Assembly (NCBI GenBank): GCA_963791145.1
Contig: CAWBRT010000002.1
Location: 303,500-367,499, forward strand
Length of the DNA stretch: 64,000 bases
Direction: 5' to 3'
From: CAWBRT01 sp963791145
GTDB taxonomy: Bacteria > Acidobacteriota > Terriglobia > Terriglobales > Acidobacteriaceae
Shown one piece after another: positions 37,159 through 47,129 of this stretch (position 1 is the stretch's first letter; the number at the start of each line of letters is the position of its first letter). The notes under the pieces are model-generated. The model ran no database searches. It had not been told where the DNA came from and saw only the letters and a list, made by a program, of their open reading frames with translations. A program made the position numbers and the translations under genes.

Positions 37159-37365
37159 GTGGGCGAGCAATTCATTACCGCAAAGATAATTGAGTTTTAT
37201 GTTCCGCAGGCTTTCCACAAACAGACACTGTTCATCTCTGCCGGCCATCGCGGAAAGATTATTCCCTTCTCCACTAGGCGTAGTGGACGCGGCATCAAGG
37301 CGTACATGGGAGAGAACTGGACACGACTGCTTTCTGGGAAGGACATTCACGACCGGGCCTGGTGA
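37159..37365 (+). CDS. Small hypothetical protein
   Basis: A 68-codon frame starts at GTG 37159. The product opens with AKIIEFYVPQAF and repeats a related phrase (RGKIIPF) about 20 residues later. I recall short Acidobacteriota proteins beginning with a similar IEFYVP motif, which is the only support. No ribosome site is obvious. The opposing minus-strand frame (37132-37470) looks less protein-like. Confidence 0.4.
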   Translation: MGEQFITAKIIEFYVPQAFHKQTLFISAGHRGKIIPFSTRRSGRGIKAYMGENWTRLLSGKDIHDRAW

Positions 37366-37541
37366 TGACGAGCGCGACAAACAACTGTAGCTGGCAATGC
37401 AAGCCAGATGGACACACTTCCCGCCGCTCCGCACGATGTCTCCGCTTAGTACCCGGGCTTCTTTAATCATGGTGCCAGTTGTGCTGTATTGTAACGCGCC
37501 TTTTCTGGTATTTCGCTCGGGGAGCAGCGCACCTCTTTTCG

Positions 37542-38231
37542 TCAGAAGCGGATTCCTACTGTGATGGGTATTAGTTCGGTCTTTATGTTCTTGGTTGGAG
37601 CATAGTGATAGCGAACTTCCACGTAGACTCTGTACCTTGGTTCCCCCACCTTAAATGTAATGCCGATGCCTCCGTTCAAGCCGCCAACATCCGAAGTGGA
37701 CGACGCGCGCGTCTGGTCGGACACTACCGTGCCGGATCTGCACTGGTATCCCAGAAACAGCCAAGTCGGGGTGCACGTTATCGATGATCCTGTTGCCACG
37801 GGTGTTGTGACATCCACCGAACGACGATACCATCCGCCGCCGCCGATGAAATACACCCCCGTCGTCTTGCCGCGTAATTCGAAACGATAGTTCCCGGTTA
37901 CGGCAAAAATGTTGGCGTGTGCACTGACCTCATTGGTCTGGAGAGCATCACGGATCGGCGCGAGCACTGTGTCCGAGGCACCCAGTCTATTCCACATGAA
38001 CTCCCCGATGAATGCATGCCGGTCGCTGAAGTTATAGCCGAGGCCTGCGACTAACCCTCCTCCAACATTGAGAGCTTTGACGGGCGAGCTTAGTGGTGCC
38101 GTTATCATGAATGCCAGATTTGAATTGACCTTGTCATACTCATCTTCATCATATTGGGCAAATGCATTACGGACAAACACGCTGGAAAAAAGCAGAACCA
38201 CAGCAGCAGCAGCACTCAACGAGCGTCTCAT
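37542..38231 (-). CDS. Outer-membrane beta-barrel protein
   Basis: The 229-residue product has a signal peptide (1-25, ending in NAFAQ). Alternating amphipathic strands follow, then a glycine-rich strand pair (YFIGGGGWYRR, GGLNGGIGITFKVG) and a C-terminal phenylalanine, the usual signal for outer-membrane insertion. It is similar in size to the OmpW/OmpX-like eight-strand barrels. Two cysteines in a loop (about 150-166) could form a disulphide. The ligand is unknown. The gene has the best dyad of the island (site B) at an ideal distance, so it is a strong candidate regulon member. Confidence 0.82.
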   Translation of the reverse strand: MRRSLSAAAAVVLLFSSVFVRNAFAQYDEDEYDKVNSNLAFMITAPLSSPVKALNVGGGLVAGLGYNFSDRHAFIGEFMWNRLGASDTVLAPIRDALQTNEVSAHANIFAVTGNYRFELRGKTTGVYFIGGGGWYRRSVDVTTPVATGSSITCTPTWLFLGYQCRSGTVVSDQTRASSTSDVGGLNGGIGITFKVGEPRYRVYVEVRYHYAPTKNIKTELIPITVGIRF

Positions 38232-38289
38232 TTATCTTCCCTGGACCACAATTCCTCCCACCATAATATGAGGGACATGCTCTGCTCAC

Positions 38290-38309
38290 CACTGGCACAA
38301 TTGCTAGTG
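38290..38309 (-). promoter_or_regulatory. Dyad site B (CACTGGCA-N4-TGCTAGTG), best copy
   Basis: Seven of eight positions are complementary between the halves. TATTAT on the minus strand (38263-38268) is centred exactly 34 bp from the dyad centre; the barrel protein starts about 27 nt after the predicted transcript start. The operator would overlap the -35 region, the class II activator layout. Confidence 0.7.
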
Positions 38310-38962
38310 ACAAACTAACTTGCTATATGGGAATCTCGAAAGAGTGCTTAGTCCTCTGCCCCCTAGCACTGCAGTGTGGCTCTTGAGTCAAAGCTCGCCC
38401 CAGCGGCGCCTGGGAGCTCGGATTAGCGCTTGCAACTACTTGTTTTCAAACGTCCAGCCAAGCCCCGCGCTCGTCCCATAGTCGCTACCCGACAAGTGCG
38501 GGGGGTGGCTGTCAGCGAACCTTCTTGTCGCGATTGTTTGCACTACCCGCAGCGCAGTTTGTGCTCCTAGCTGGAGTACAGATTGTGGTAGGCAGATGTT
38601 TGTGACGCGAGCAGTAGGGCAAAGCAGTCCGCTCGCGGTCTCGGCTTCCATTGATTATCTCTTAACGAAACCTTCCCCTCCGCAACTTCGATAAGTGGCG
38701 ACTGGTAGTTTTGCCTGTTCTTTTACGGCCCGTCGGTGGCCGATGCTGGCGGGGTCGCTCGTGCACGATCTCGGCAGGCTCAAGACCGTGAAACGAGCGG
38801 GAACATCTCGAGAAAGTCGCGCGTCAGTGCGATGTGGAAAGCAAGGTCTGGAGCCAATGCTTAGAACGCAGTTACGGCAGTTACGTGGGTTTGGTGACGT
38901 ACCCCAAACACTGAGGGCGCCTAAATAGTGCGAAAGGCAAGCCATCGATAAGGAGATCGACA
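38310..38962. other. Spacer without a supported gene
   Basis: The 650 bp before the exchanger gene hold short frames on both strands, none with a ribosome site or family likeness. Base composition rises in GC towards the exchanger/decarboxylase pair. Confidence 0.3.
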
Positions 38963-40717
38963 ATGGGCATAGCAACATGGTTCGCTGCTACCCTTCGGCA
39001 ATATCCGGAGATCGCCATCTTCCTCGTGCTCGCCGCCGGGTACTATTTCGGGAAGTTCACCTTCCGCGGCATCGGCTTGGGATCGGTCACCGCCACCCTG
39101 CTGGCCGGCGTCGTAATCGGACAACTCGGGATCACCATTTCGGCGCCTTTGAAGGCGACAGTCTTCCTCATGTTTCTTGTTTGCCGTCGGCTACGCCGTC
39201 GGGCCACAGTTCGTGCGAGGTATCGCCAAAGATGGCTTGCCGCAAGCCATCTTCGCGGTAGTGCAATGCGTGTTCTGCCTATTGATCCCGGTCGTGATCT
39301 GCAAGATGGCCGGCTACGACCTCGGCTACGCGGCGGGGTTTTACTCGGGGTCGCAGACGATCTCCGCCGCTATGGGCCTCTCGACCGACGCCATCAACCG
39401 ATTGGGAATGGCCCCCGACCAAGCCAAGGCCCTGCTGGACTCTATGCCGATTGCCTATGCCGTGACATATATGTTCGGCACCGTCGGCTCGGCCATCGTG
39501 ATCGCTCTGTTCGGTCCGGCGTTGCTCCGCTTCGATCTTGCTGCCGCCTGCAAGGATTACGAGGAGAAGCAGGGTGGCATGAAGGAACTTGGCGGGCCCG
39601 GCTCTGCATGGCGCCGCTGGGAGGTACGTGCTTTCCGGGTTCGGCCGGGCGGCATAGTCAATGGCCTCCGCGCAGTCGAGGCTGAGGCGCTGGTCCCCGA
39701 TTCGCGTGTTTTTGTCCTGCGCTTGCGTCGTAACGGGGTCATCGAGGACGCATCCGCGGACACCATATTGCGCGAAGGCGACGTGGTGGCGGTCGCGGGC
39801 GCTCGCGAGGCTCTTGTGAAGATCACAGGCGAAAGCGTAAAGCTAGCGATGGTGTCAGGCGACGCGGCCGTGCGCATTAGTAACGAACGCGCCGGGGAAG
39901 TCGATGATCCCGAATTGCTGAGTGTTCCAGTAGAGGGCATCGACGTTTACGTGACCAGCAAGGAAATGGACGGCAAGACTCTTGCTGAACTGGCCGAGGC
40001 TGCCCGGTGCCCGTGGCGTCTTCCTGCGGAAGATCACGCGGGGCGCGGTTGCTACTTCCATTCCCATTCTGCCGAATACGAAGATCTACCGCGGTGACAT
40101 CGTTACCCTGGTCGGCCGCACCCAGGACACCGCCAACGCTATTAAGTTGCTGGGCGTCCCGGACAGAGCCAACTGATGTTGCAGACGTCGCGTTCATCGG
40201 CGCCGGGATCGCGGTTGGCGCGCTGATTGGCGCGCTGGTCTGGAAAGTAAGCGGCGTGCCGATTACGCTGTCAACCGCTGGTGGCGCGCTCATCTCGGGA
40301 CTCATTTGCGGATGGCTGCGCTCTGTGCGCCCGACGTTTGGCCGCATTCCGACATCTACGGTCTGGTTCATGAACTCGGTCGGTCTCAATATCTTCATTG
40401 CCATCGTCGGCATTTCGGCCGGCCCTGGCTTCGTCAATGGCCTGCGGTCGCAGGGCATCGGTCTGTTTCTTTGGGGAGCCGTCGCGACCACGTTGCCGCT
40501 TGTCTTTGGCATGTTCGTCGCCAAGTACATCTTCCGCTTCCACGACGCCCTGATACTGGGCATCGTTTCCGGGGCGCGCACGACGACAGCTTCGCTCGGC
40601 TTAGTCTGCGACATGGGCAAGAGCCAGGTGCCCGCGCTCGGCTACACCGTTACCTACGCTGTCGGTAACACGCTGCTCACGATCTGGGGCATGGTTGCCA
40701 TCTTGCTGCTGGCGTAA
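38963..40717 (+). pseudogene. aspT: Aspartate:alanine exchanger AspT, three frameshifts
   Basis: Translated piecewise this is a full AspT-type exchanger. The first helices read from ATG 38963 (AAGGAG upstream). The rest of the first bundle and the RCK_C domains read in the next frame from about 39177 (FAVGYAVGPQFV). A short piece follows from about 39985 and the second bundle from about 40175 to 40717. Each switch fits one extra base: T in the FLMFLFAVG region (about 39177), one near 40010, and A near 40168. Together they restore the original frame. AspT exchanges aspartate for alanine at the inner membrane. Either the gene is decayed or these are read errors. Confidence 0.8.
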
Positions 40718-40780
40718 CTGTTCTTGAGAGTAATCACCTTGGGATCGAATTCCCAGGTGAATGTCTTTTAGGAGACAAAC

Positions 40781-42409
40781 ATGGATTTAATGAAACTCCG
40801 TAATTTCGAGACGCTGAGCCCGTTCGAAATCAAGGACGAGCTGATCAAGCTGGCGAAGAAGACCTCCAGGACCACGCAGTCGGCCTTTCTCAACGCCGGC
40901 CGCGGCAACCCCAACTGGATTGCTACCACTCCGCGCGAGGGCTACTTCCTGCTCGGGCAGTTCGCCATCACCGAGAGCAAGCGGGTGATGGAGCATCCCG
41001 CCGGCCTTGGCGGGATGCCGCAGGCGCAGGGCATCGCAGGCCGTATGGAGGCATGGCTCGACCGGCATGCTGACATGCCCGGCGCGCTCTTCCTCTCATC
41101 AATGGTGACTTTTTCCGTGAAGGAGTTCGGGTTTGAGCCGGATGCGTTCGTGCACGAGCTCGTGGACTCGATCATCGGAGACAACTACCCGGTTCCCGAC
41201 CGCATGCTCGTCCACAACGAACGTATCACGCACGAATACCTAATGTGGGCGATGTGCGGAAATCCCCGGCCGGCGGGCAAGTTCGATCTCTATGCGGTCG
41301 AGGGCGGAACTGCCGCGATGTGCTACATCTTCAAGTCGCTGAAAGCCAATCGCCTGTTGCATCCCGGCGATACGATCGCGCTGGGCACGCCGATCTTCAC
41401 GCCCTACATCGAGATGACGCATCTGGAGGACTACGCTCTGAAGGTGGTCAACATCGAGGCCCCGCAGGAGAATCGCTTCCAGTTCACGGACGCGGAGCTC
41501 AAGAAGCTGGAGGATCCCAAGATCAAGGCCTTCTTCGTGGTGAATCCCGGCAATCCAACAGGCATGGCGCTCAGCAAGGAGACGATCGGCAAAATTGCAA
41601 ATCTGGTTAAGACGAAGCGTCCCGATCTGATGCTACTGACCGACGATGTCTATGGAACGTTCGTGCAGGATTTCCGCTCCTTGCTCGGGGAACTGCCGCA
41701 GAACACGATCGGCGTCTACTCCTATTCGAAATATTTTGGCGCCACGGGGTGGCGGCTCGGCGTGATCGCGCTCCACGAGGACAACATCTTCGACCGGATG
41801 ATCGCAAAGCTCCCCGACGCCGATCTCGGCGCGCTCGACAAGCGCTACGGAGCGCTGACCCTCGAGCCGCGCAAGGTCAAGTTCATCGACCGCATCGTTG
41901 CCGATAGCCGCGACGTGGCGCTCAACCATACGGCCGGGCTCTCGTTGCCGCAGCAGGTCATGATGAGCCTGTTCTCCCTGGCTGAGATGATGGACGTCGC
42001 GAAGCGGTACCAGGAGGCATGCATGAGAGATCGTGTACCGGCGTGCCGATAGCCATGATCGAGGGCCTGGGGCTCGAGGCTCAGCCCAAACCCGCTCTAC
42101 GACGCCTACTACGGCTTGATCGACTTCGAGTTTTGGGCCCGCAGGAACATCGGCGAGGAAGCGGTCGAGTACCTCAAGAAGAACGTCCACCCGCTCGATC
42201 TCGCCTTCCGCCTGGCCGAGGATCACGGGATCGTGCTGCTGAACGGCGGCGGCTTCGAAGCGCCCGATTGGTCGCTGCGCGTGTCCCTGGCCAATCTGGA
42301 TGACGACGTATATGAGGACATCGGGCGTGGGGTTCGATCGGTCGCGCGCGGCTATCGGGATGCATTCGAGGCCTCGAAGAGCGCGCCGAAGGTTAAGCGA
42401 GCAGCGTGA
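40781..42409 (+). pseudogene. aspD: Aspartate 4-decarboxylase / aspartate aminotransferase, three frameshifts
   Basis: The first 414 residues read cleanly from ATG 40781 (AGGAG upstream) as a fold-type I PLP enzyme with VVNPGNPTGMALS, LLTDDVYGTF and SYSKYFGATGWRLG (Schiff-base lysine), diagnostic of bifunctional AspD/AsdA. Three extra A bases fit near 42026, 42051 and 42089. Removing them gives a continuous end through IEGLGLEAQP, YDAYYGLIDFEFW and APDWSLRVSLANL to the stop at 42409. The enzyme turns aspartate into alanine and CO2. With AspT it makes a proton-consuming, energy-yielding cycle. High GC and codon choice differ from neighbours, so the pair was probably acquired by transfer. Confidence 0.83.
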
Positions 42410-42657
42410 AGTAGTTTGTGAGCGGGATCCGAGGCGGGCGCGGGCTGCCGAGCCGGCAATCGTGGCCTCACGTTCACCGACTCGGCGAAGCTTCCGGCGC
42501 AAAGTTGGAGGTGGGGACTGTACACTTTGCGGTGTGCGGTCCTCACTCCATTTCTTCTTCCCAAACATTGCGCAGAGTCGCCAACGTATCCGTCGAAAGA
42601 GTCGGCGGCGCAAACGTGCTATGAAATTGTCGCAGAGTCTATTTCCTCCGGCCAGGG

Positions 42658-43170
42658 TCATCCGGCGCAGACTCCCACGGAGAGCATATCTCTCCCGGCG
42701 GCGAGCCGCTCCTCATCCATCGATGAAGGATTCTTGTCGCGAGCACCCGTCGTAGGACAAAGGCCGGCTGTCTGACCCATGCCCAAAGACGGAGAGGCAA
42801 AGATACGACCTTCAAGAACCTCTCGGACAGCCGGAACCAAATCAGTGACGAGGTGTGTCTTTAGTACGTATCCCAGGGCTCCGCTCGAGAATGCCGCGAC
42901 GACAAACTCCGGATGGGATTGTGCGGTAAGGAATATCACCCTGGCCCGGGAGCCCGACTGTTTCAGACAACAAGCAGCTTCAATCCCGTTGATTACCGGC
43001 ATCGAGATGTCGAGAATAACAATATCGGGATCCAGGCTGACGACGGCTAGAATCGCCAGTTCTCCGTTCCCTACAGTACCCACAACATCAAAGTCAGTGG
43101 CAAGCAGTCGCGCCGCCTCCTCCAGCATTGCTTCATGATCGTCCGCCAGAAGAATACGCTCACGTTCCAT
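42658..43170 (-). CDS. Response regulator receiver, probably shortened NarL type
   Basis: The start is at 43170 with GGAGG 9 nt before (170 residues); the longer frame runs into the kinase gene. The receiver (about 4-122) has LLADDHEAM, D in IVILDISMPVING, T in FLTAQSH and K in YVLKTH. After about residue 130 the tail (NPSSMDEERLAAG...) does not look like a LuxR helix-turn-helix, although the receiver is of NarL type, so the DNA-binding end may have been lost. It lies 37 bp after a HisKA_3 kinase on the same strand and should be its partner. Confidence 0.8.
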   Translation of the reverse strand: MERERILLADDHEAMLEEAARLLATDFDVVGTVGNGELAILAVVSLDPDIVILDISMPVINGIEAACCLKQSGSRARVIFLTAQSHPEFVVAAFSSGALGYVLKTHLVTDLVPAVREVLEGRIFASPSLGMGQTAGLCPTTGARDKNPSSMDEERLAAGRDMLSVGVCAG

Positions 43171-43207
43171 GATGCACGGCCTCCATCGACGAAGGATTCT
43201 ACGAACT

Positions 43208-45538
43208 TCATGCCGCCTCTTCCGTTGGTTCGGCTGACTCGTCCCGGCTTGCGGGCTCCCAATGAGACACGGGAATACGAACGTTGATCTCGGTCCCGCA
43301 CATCGGCTTCGATATGATCGAGATACTACCCTTGAGTAGATGGACCCGCTCCTGCATACTGACCAGGCCAAGACCCTGGCCGGTCATTGTCGCTTCGGGA
43401 TCAAAGCCCTTGCCGCGATCGCGAATTGTCAGCTGAATTTCACCAGGCAGGCCTAGCAGACGCGCCTCGACTTTCTGTGCACCGCTGTGCTTCACGGCGT
43501 TCCACAAGGCTTCCTGCAGGACCCGGAAAAGGCCCAACGCGATGTTTGGATGCAGTTGACTGGGTACGTTGCTGCAGGTAAACTCGACCTCCACATTTTG
43601 ATTACTCGTAATTTCTTTGCACAGACCATTTATGGCTGGAACCAGGCCGAGATAGTCCAGATTAGAGGAGTGCAGATGATGCGACAACAGGTGAATATCG
43701 GATGACAGTTTAGTAACGCGGTTGGACAACTCATCGGCTTGCTCGCGGAGGCCGACCGCCGAAACCGGCGCCAAACCTTTCAGTCGTTGCAGTCCGATGA
43801 CCAGCAGCGCAAGGCGTTGATTGATGTCATCATGAAGTTCCCGGGCGACTCGCCTCCGTTCTTTCTCCTGTGCTTCAATCAACTTGCCGCTTACAGTACG
43901 AAGGATTTCTTCCTCTCTTTTCCGGTCGGTAATGTCAGCACGCGAGCCGATGCAACCTCTAAAAGAACCGTCTGCGCTAACTATCGGTACTCCTGTATCC
44001 TCGATCCATCGGTACTCGCCGTCATGCCTTCGCACCCGATACGTCATCCTGAACGAAGCGTGGTCGTCAACACTGTAGTTGTAAGTATGCAAGCAGTATG
44101 GCAAGTCATTGGGGTGGACACTTTCCGTCCAGCCGTTCCCAAGTTCGGCTTCGAGAGGCCGTCCGGTGAATTCCAGCCATGGTTGGTTACAATAATTGCA
44201 GAGCTTGTCCGGACCTGACATCCAGATCATGACGGGAGCTGCGTTTGCAACAAGGCGAAAGCGCTCCTCGCTTTCCCGCAGTTCCTGCTCCGCCCGCTTG
44301 CGCTCGGTGACGTTCAAGAGCTGAGACAGGAAATACTCCGGCTTGCCGTCGATATCCCGGATCACAATGGTAGTTAATTCGCCCCACTGTACTTGGCCGT
44401 TCTTGTGGATATAGCGCTTTTCGAATCGTTCTGGCTTGGATCCGCCGAGTGCACGTTCCATCGCCCTCGAAGAGACGGCCTTGTCATCAGGATGCGTGAT
44501 GGAGAGAACATCGATGCTGAGCAGCTCCCCTTCCGAGTATCCAAGAAACTCACAGAGCGCGGCATTGACAGCAAGAAAACGGCCTTCAGGAGAGAGCATA
44601 GCCATGCCTGCGGGGGCCCCCTGAAAGACGGTGCGGAATTTGTCCTCACTATCCCTTAGGGCCCGCGCCGCCTTTTTGAGCTCGGTGATGTCCTGCGCAA
44701 TACAAGCAACGCGCTCGACACCCGTGGGACCGTCGAGCGGGAGGTAGGAGATCAATAGGTCCTTTGTGCAGCGCTCAGGGTGCGTATATCTCATCTCGTA
44801 TCGAACGACTTCCCCTCTAAAACACCGGTCCAGCTTTTCCTTGATAGCGGTCTCATAGATCCCCTTGTCTAACACTTCCCACAGTGGCTGCCCCACTACC
44901 TGTTCTCTCGTCAATTGGCGTTGATTCAGATATGCCCGATTTACGATCACATGGCGATGGTCGCGGTCCACAACCACGATGATCTCTTCCGCGCCTTTTA
45001 GGGCTTTTTCGTGGAGATCCAGCTTCTCCGCATGTTCGCGCAGTGCTTGTTCCGCTTTTTTGCGCTCACTCGTGTCCACGACGGAAGCCAGGACCCATTT
45101 TCCATCATCGACTTCTATCGGATTCAGGGCGATTTCCGCGGGGAATTGTGTTCCGTCCTTGCGCCGGGCGTACAGTTCACGTCCGGGACTCATAATTCGT
45201 TGCTCGAGATGGTTGAAAAACAACTCGCGCAATCCTACGTGAGCCTGGCGGAAGGATTCCGGTATGACGATCTCGACCGGCTGCTGCAGTAATTCCTCGT
45301 TTCTGTAACCGAACAGCTTTTCCGCATGAGCGTTGGCCAGAACAATTGTTCCGTCCTCGTCAACTACCACAATCGCACCGGGTGTGGATTCCACTGCCAA
45401 TTGCAGATGCGCTCTTGGCAATTTGCACCCAGCAATGTGCGATTGTTCCCCGGCCTGTTCATATCCTGGCGGATAAGCCCCATCCGCCTCTTGCGGGCTT
45501 GGGTATCGCCCCGCCTCCTTACTGTCTACCTTACGCAC
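43208..45538 (-). CDS. Multi-PAS HisKA_3 sensor kinase
   Basis: The start is a GTG at 45538 with GAGG 8 nt before (776 residues). Four PAS/PAC units are visible: about 45-165 (AHAEKLFGY), 175-295 (VIVNRAYLN), 300-420 (FRTVFQGAPAGMAML) and 425-550 (WLEFTGRPLEAE). Next are a HisKA_3 helix with H569 in ARELHDDINQ and an HATPase domain with NAVKHSG, DRGKGFDPEA and GQGLGLVSMQERV. No membrane span is seen, so it should be cytosolic. It forms a unit with the receiver 37 bp downstream. Two island dyads lie upstream. PAS ligands cannot be predicted; redox or small-molecule sensing is typical. Confidence 0.92.
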   Translation of the reverse strand: MRKVDSKEAGRYPSPQEADGAYPPGYEQAGEQSHIAGCKLPRAHLQLAVESTPGAIVVVDEDGTIVLANAHAEKLFGYRNEELLQQPVEIVIPESFRQAHVGLRELFFNHLEQRIMSPGRELYARRKDGTQFPAEIALNPIEVDDGKWVLASVVDTSERKKAEQALREHAEKLDLHEKALKGAEEIIVVVDRDHRHVIVNRAYLNQRQLTREQVVGQPLWEVLDKGIYETAIKEKLDRCFRGEVVRYEMRYTHPERCTKDLLISYLPLDGPTGVERVACIAQDITELKKAARALRDSEDKFRTVFQGAPAGMAMLSPEGRFLAVNAALCEFLGYSEGELLSIDVLSITHPDDKAVSSRAMERALGGSKPERFEKRYIHKNGQVQWGELTTIVIRDIDGKPEYFLSQLLNVTERKRAEQELRESEERFRLVANAAPVMIWMSGPDKLCNYCNQPWLEFTGRPLEAELGNGWTESVHPNDLPYCLHTYNYSVDDHASFRMTYRVRRHDGEYRWIEDTGVPIVSADGSFRGCIGSRADITDRKREEEILRTVSGKLIEAQEKERRRVARELHDDINQRLALLVIGLQRLKGLAPVSAVGLREQADELSNRVTKLSSDIHLLSHHLHSSNLDYLGLVPAINGLCKEITSNQNVEVEFTCSNVPSQLHPNIALGLFRVLQEALWNAVKHSGAQKVEARLLGLPGEIQLTIRDRGKGFDPEATMTGQGLGLVSMQERVHLLKGSISIISKPMCGTEINVRIPVSHWEPASRDESAEPTEEAA

Positions 45539-45712
45539 GCCCTTACCTCTATGGCCAACCCCAGTTGCGACTCTGCGTTGAGACTTCTCACAGAGCGGCC
45601 TCGCCGGATTAGCAGGATAGCGTCCCGATGAGTCACGGGGGCAGTGGGCAAGCAGAGTGGCTCAGCAACTCTGGCCGCAGCAACTATTCTCAGTGCCGCA
45701 GTCCCATACAAC

Positions 45713-45754
45713 AACTAGCACTTTTGCTATTCTCTTGCGGTAATTTTGCTAGTG
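45713..45754 (-). promoter_or_regulatory. Tandem dyad sites E1 and E2
   Basis: E1 (45713-45732) is AACTAGCA-N4-TGCTATTC and E2 (45735-45754) is TTGCGGTA-N4-TGCTAGTG. Each has one perfect half. Their centres are 22 bp apart, about two helix turns, so bound dimers would lie on the same face. GAGAAT on the minus strand is centred 34 bp from E1. The multi-PAS kinase starts about 175 bp downstream. The rest of 45539-45888 shows no gene. Confidence 0.55.
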
Positions 45755-45888
45755 TCGGCCCGCGGTCATCTGCTGCCTCACGTGGGTTATGCGGGACCGA
45801 GGTACCGTGTTGCAAGTGGGCCCGGCGGTATTGCAGGTCCGGCAGGGAGAAACGGAAGATAAGAGTCTGGCTTCGTAAAGAACTAAGC

Positions 45889-46920
45889 TCATTCAACCTG
45901 CATGTGCGGCTGAGTGCCCGGCACAGATTCTCCGTAAGGCGGGGATTCAGTTGTGTCCCGAAAGCCTTTCGACAAATACCCGCAAAGAATATCCATGTCA
46001 TAACGTCTCAGTATCTCGTGACAAAGGTGTTCGAACTGAATCGCCGCCTCCGCTTTGCCTTCCGCCAGCAAGGCAGGTCCACGTTCTCCGCACATCACTA
46101 CCCGGCGGTGCTCCCCTTTTGCGGTTCTGGCTGCCCGGGCAATGAGATCGCCCATCAGTTTTCTAAATCGAACCGGGTCCAGCAGATCACCGGCCATCAG
46201 CGTTGACACCATGCCGGCAACATCCAAAGAAATATAGCTCCCCTCTGCGATGGCGTCCCCAACCCTCACACCATCTGCCCGCAATCTCTGAATAAGGCTG
46301 GCCCGGCGTGACTCGCTTGCGATGACGATGACAGCGCTCCCCTTGCTCAGAGCTGATTCTATAAAGCGACCGAAGCCATTCACCAAGGAGGCATCGTCGG
46401 AGTAGAATGCAACCTCATGGTGACGGGTGACCGCGACGTCCTGCGGGGCAGGCGCCTCCTTAATCTGGGAATGTCCGACGGACCGCTCACTCGTACTGCT
46501 GACGTAGGCATGACCCGCCAAACTGGAGCTGACAAACACTCCACCGTTAAGAACGGTTCGCACAGCGGGCAATAGTTCACGCCCCGCATCCGACTTGACG
46601 ACATAACCCTTGGCACCAGTGTCAAATGCCTCTTGCGCCACAGCAGGGGAGGATTCCTGACTCACGAACAGTATCCTGGATCCCGGGGAGAGCTTGCGGA
46701 TTCGGCGAGCAGCTTCCATTCCATTTAGCTTTGGAAGGCCGAGGTCTAAAAGGATCAGGTCTGGTTGGAGTTCCTGGGCCTTCCGAACGGCCTCCAATCC
46801 GTCAGAAACTTCGCAGACGACTTGCAATTCAGGCATGTCTTGCAGCATCAGGGAGATGGATTGGCGAAAATGTTCGAAATCATCAGCTACGAGAATCTGG
46901 ACTTTCGAGCGGACATGCAT
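45889..46920 (-). CDS. Response regulator with MEDS (DcmR-type sensory) output
   Basis: From ATG 46920 the product has 343 residues (GTG three codons earlier is possible). The receiver (about 6-120) shows LVADDFEHF, D in LLDLGLPKLNG, S in FVSQESS and K in YVVKSD. After a linker, a MEDS-like domain (about 165-325) begins HHEVAFYSDDASLVNGFGRFI and contains GSAVIVIAS, GEHRRVVMCGERGP and DMDILCGY. MEDS domains occur in DcmR-like regulators and near histidine kinases and are thought to sense small molecules. A phosphorylation-controlled MEDS unit without DNA-binding domain suggests signalling by protein contact. It is paralogous to the lone receiver at 35.25 kb. Confidence 0.82.
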   Translation of the reverse strand: MHVRSKVQILVADDFEHFRQSISLMLQDMPELQVVCEVSDGLEAVRKAQELQPDLILLDLGLPKLNGMEAARRIRKLSPGSRILFVSQESSPAVAQEAFDTGAKGYVVKSDAGRELLPAVRTVLNGGVFVSSSLAGHAYVSSTSERSVGHSQIKEAPAPQDVAVTRHHEVAFYSDDASLVNGFGRFIESALSKGSAVIVIASESRRASLIQRLRADGVRVGDAIAEGSYISLDVAGMVSTLMAGDLLDPVRFRKLMGDLIARAARTAKGEHRRVVMCGERGPALLAEGKAEAAIQFEHLCHEILRRYDMDILCGYLSKGFRDTTESPPYGESVPGTQPHMQVE

Positions 46921-47129
46921 AGTGCTCACCCTGGCATTGCCACTAATTGTGCCGTTTGTTCCTGATCTCCGGACGGAGTGCTTGGCAATCGGGCAAATCG
47001 ACCGATCAACTTAACGTATCCGTTAGCGATCCCTGCCTCCATTTAAAACCGCTCTGCTATTGCTCGTTGCGCGCCTTGTCACAATTATCGGCGACGCTAA
47101 ACCTGCGACATGACTGGAACGTGGCATGT

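Noticed and set aside
39170..39185. Programmed frameshifting in aspT
   Set aside because: No slippery heptamer or following structure is evident, and six such shifts in two genes would be unprecedented.
46929..46950. CCTGGCA and CACTAAT before the REC-MEDS gene as a dyad
   Set aside because: Only the left half resembles the motif and no hexamer fits between it and the start codon.
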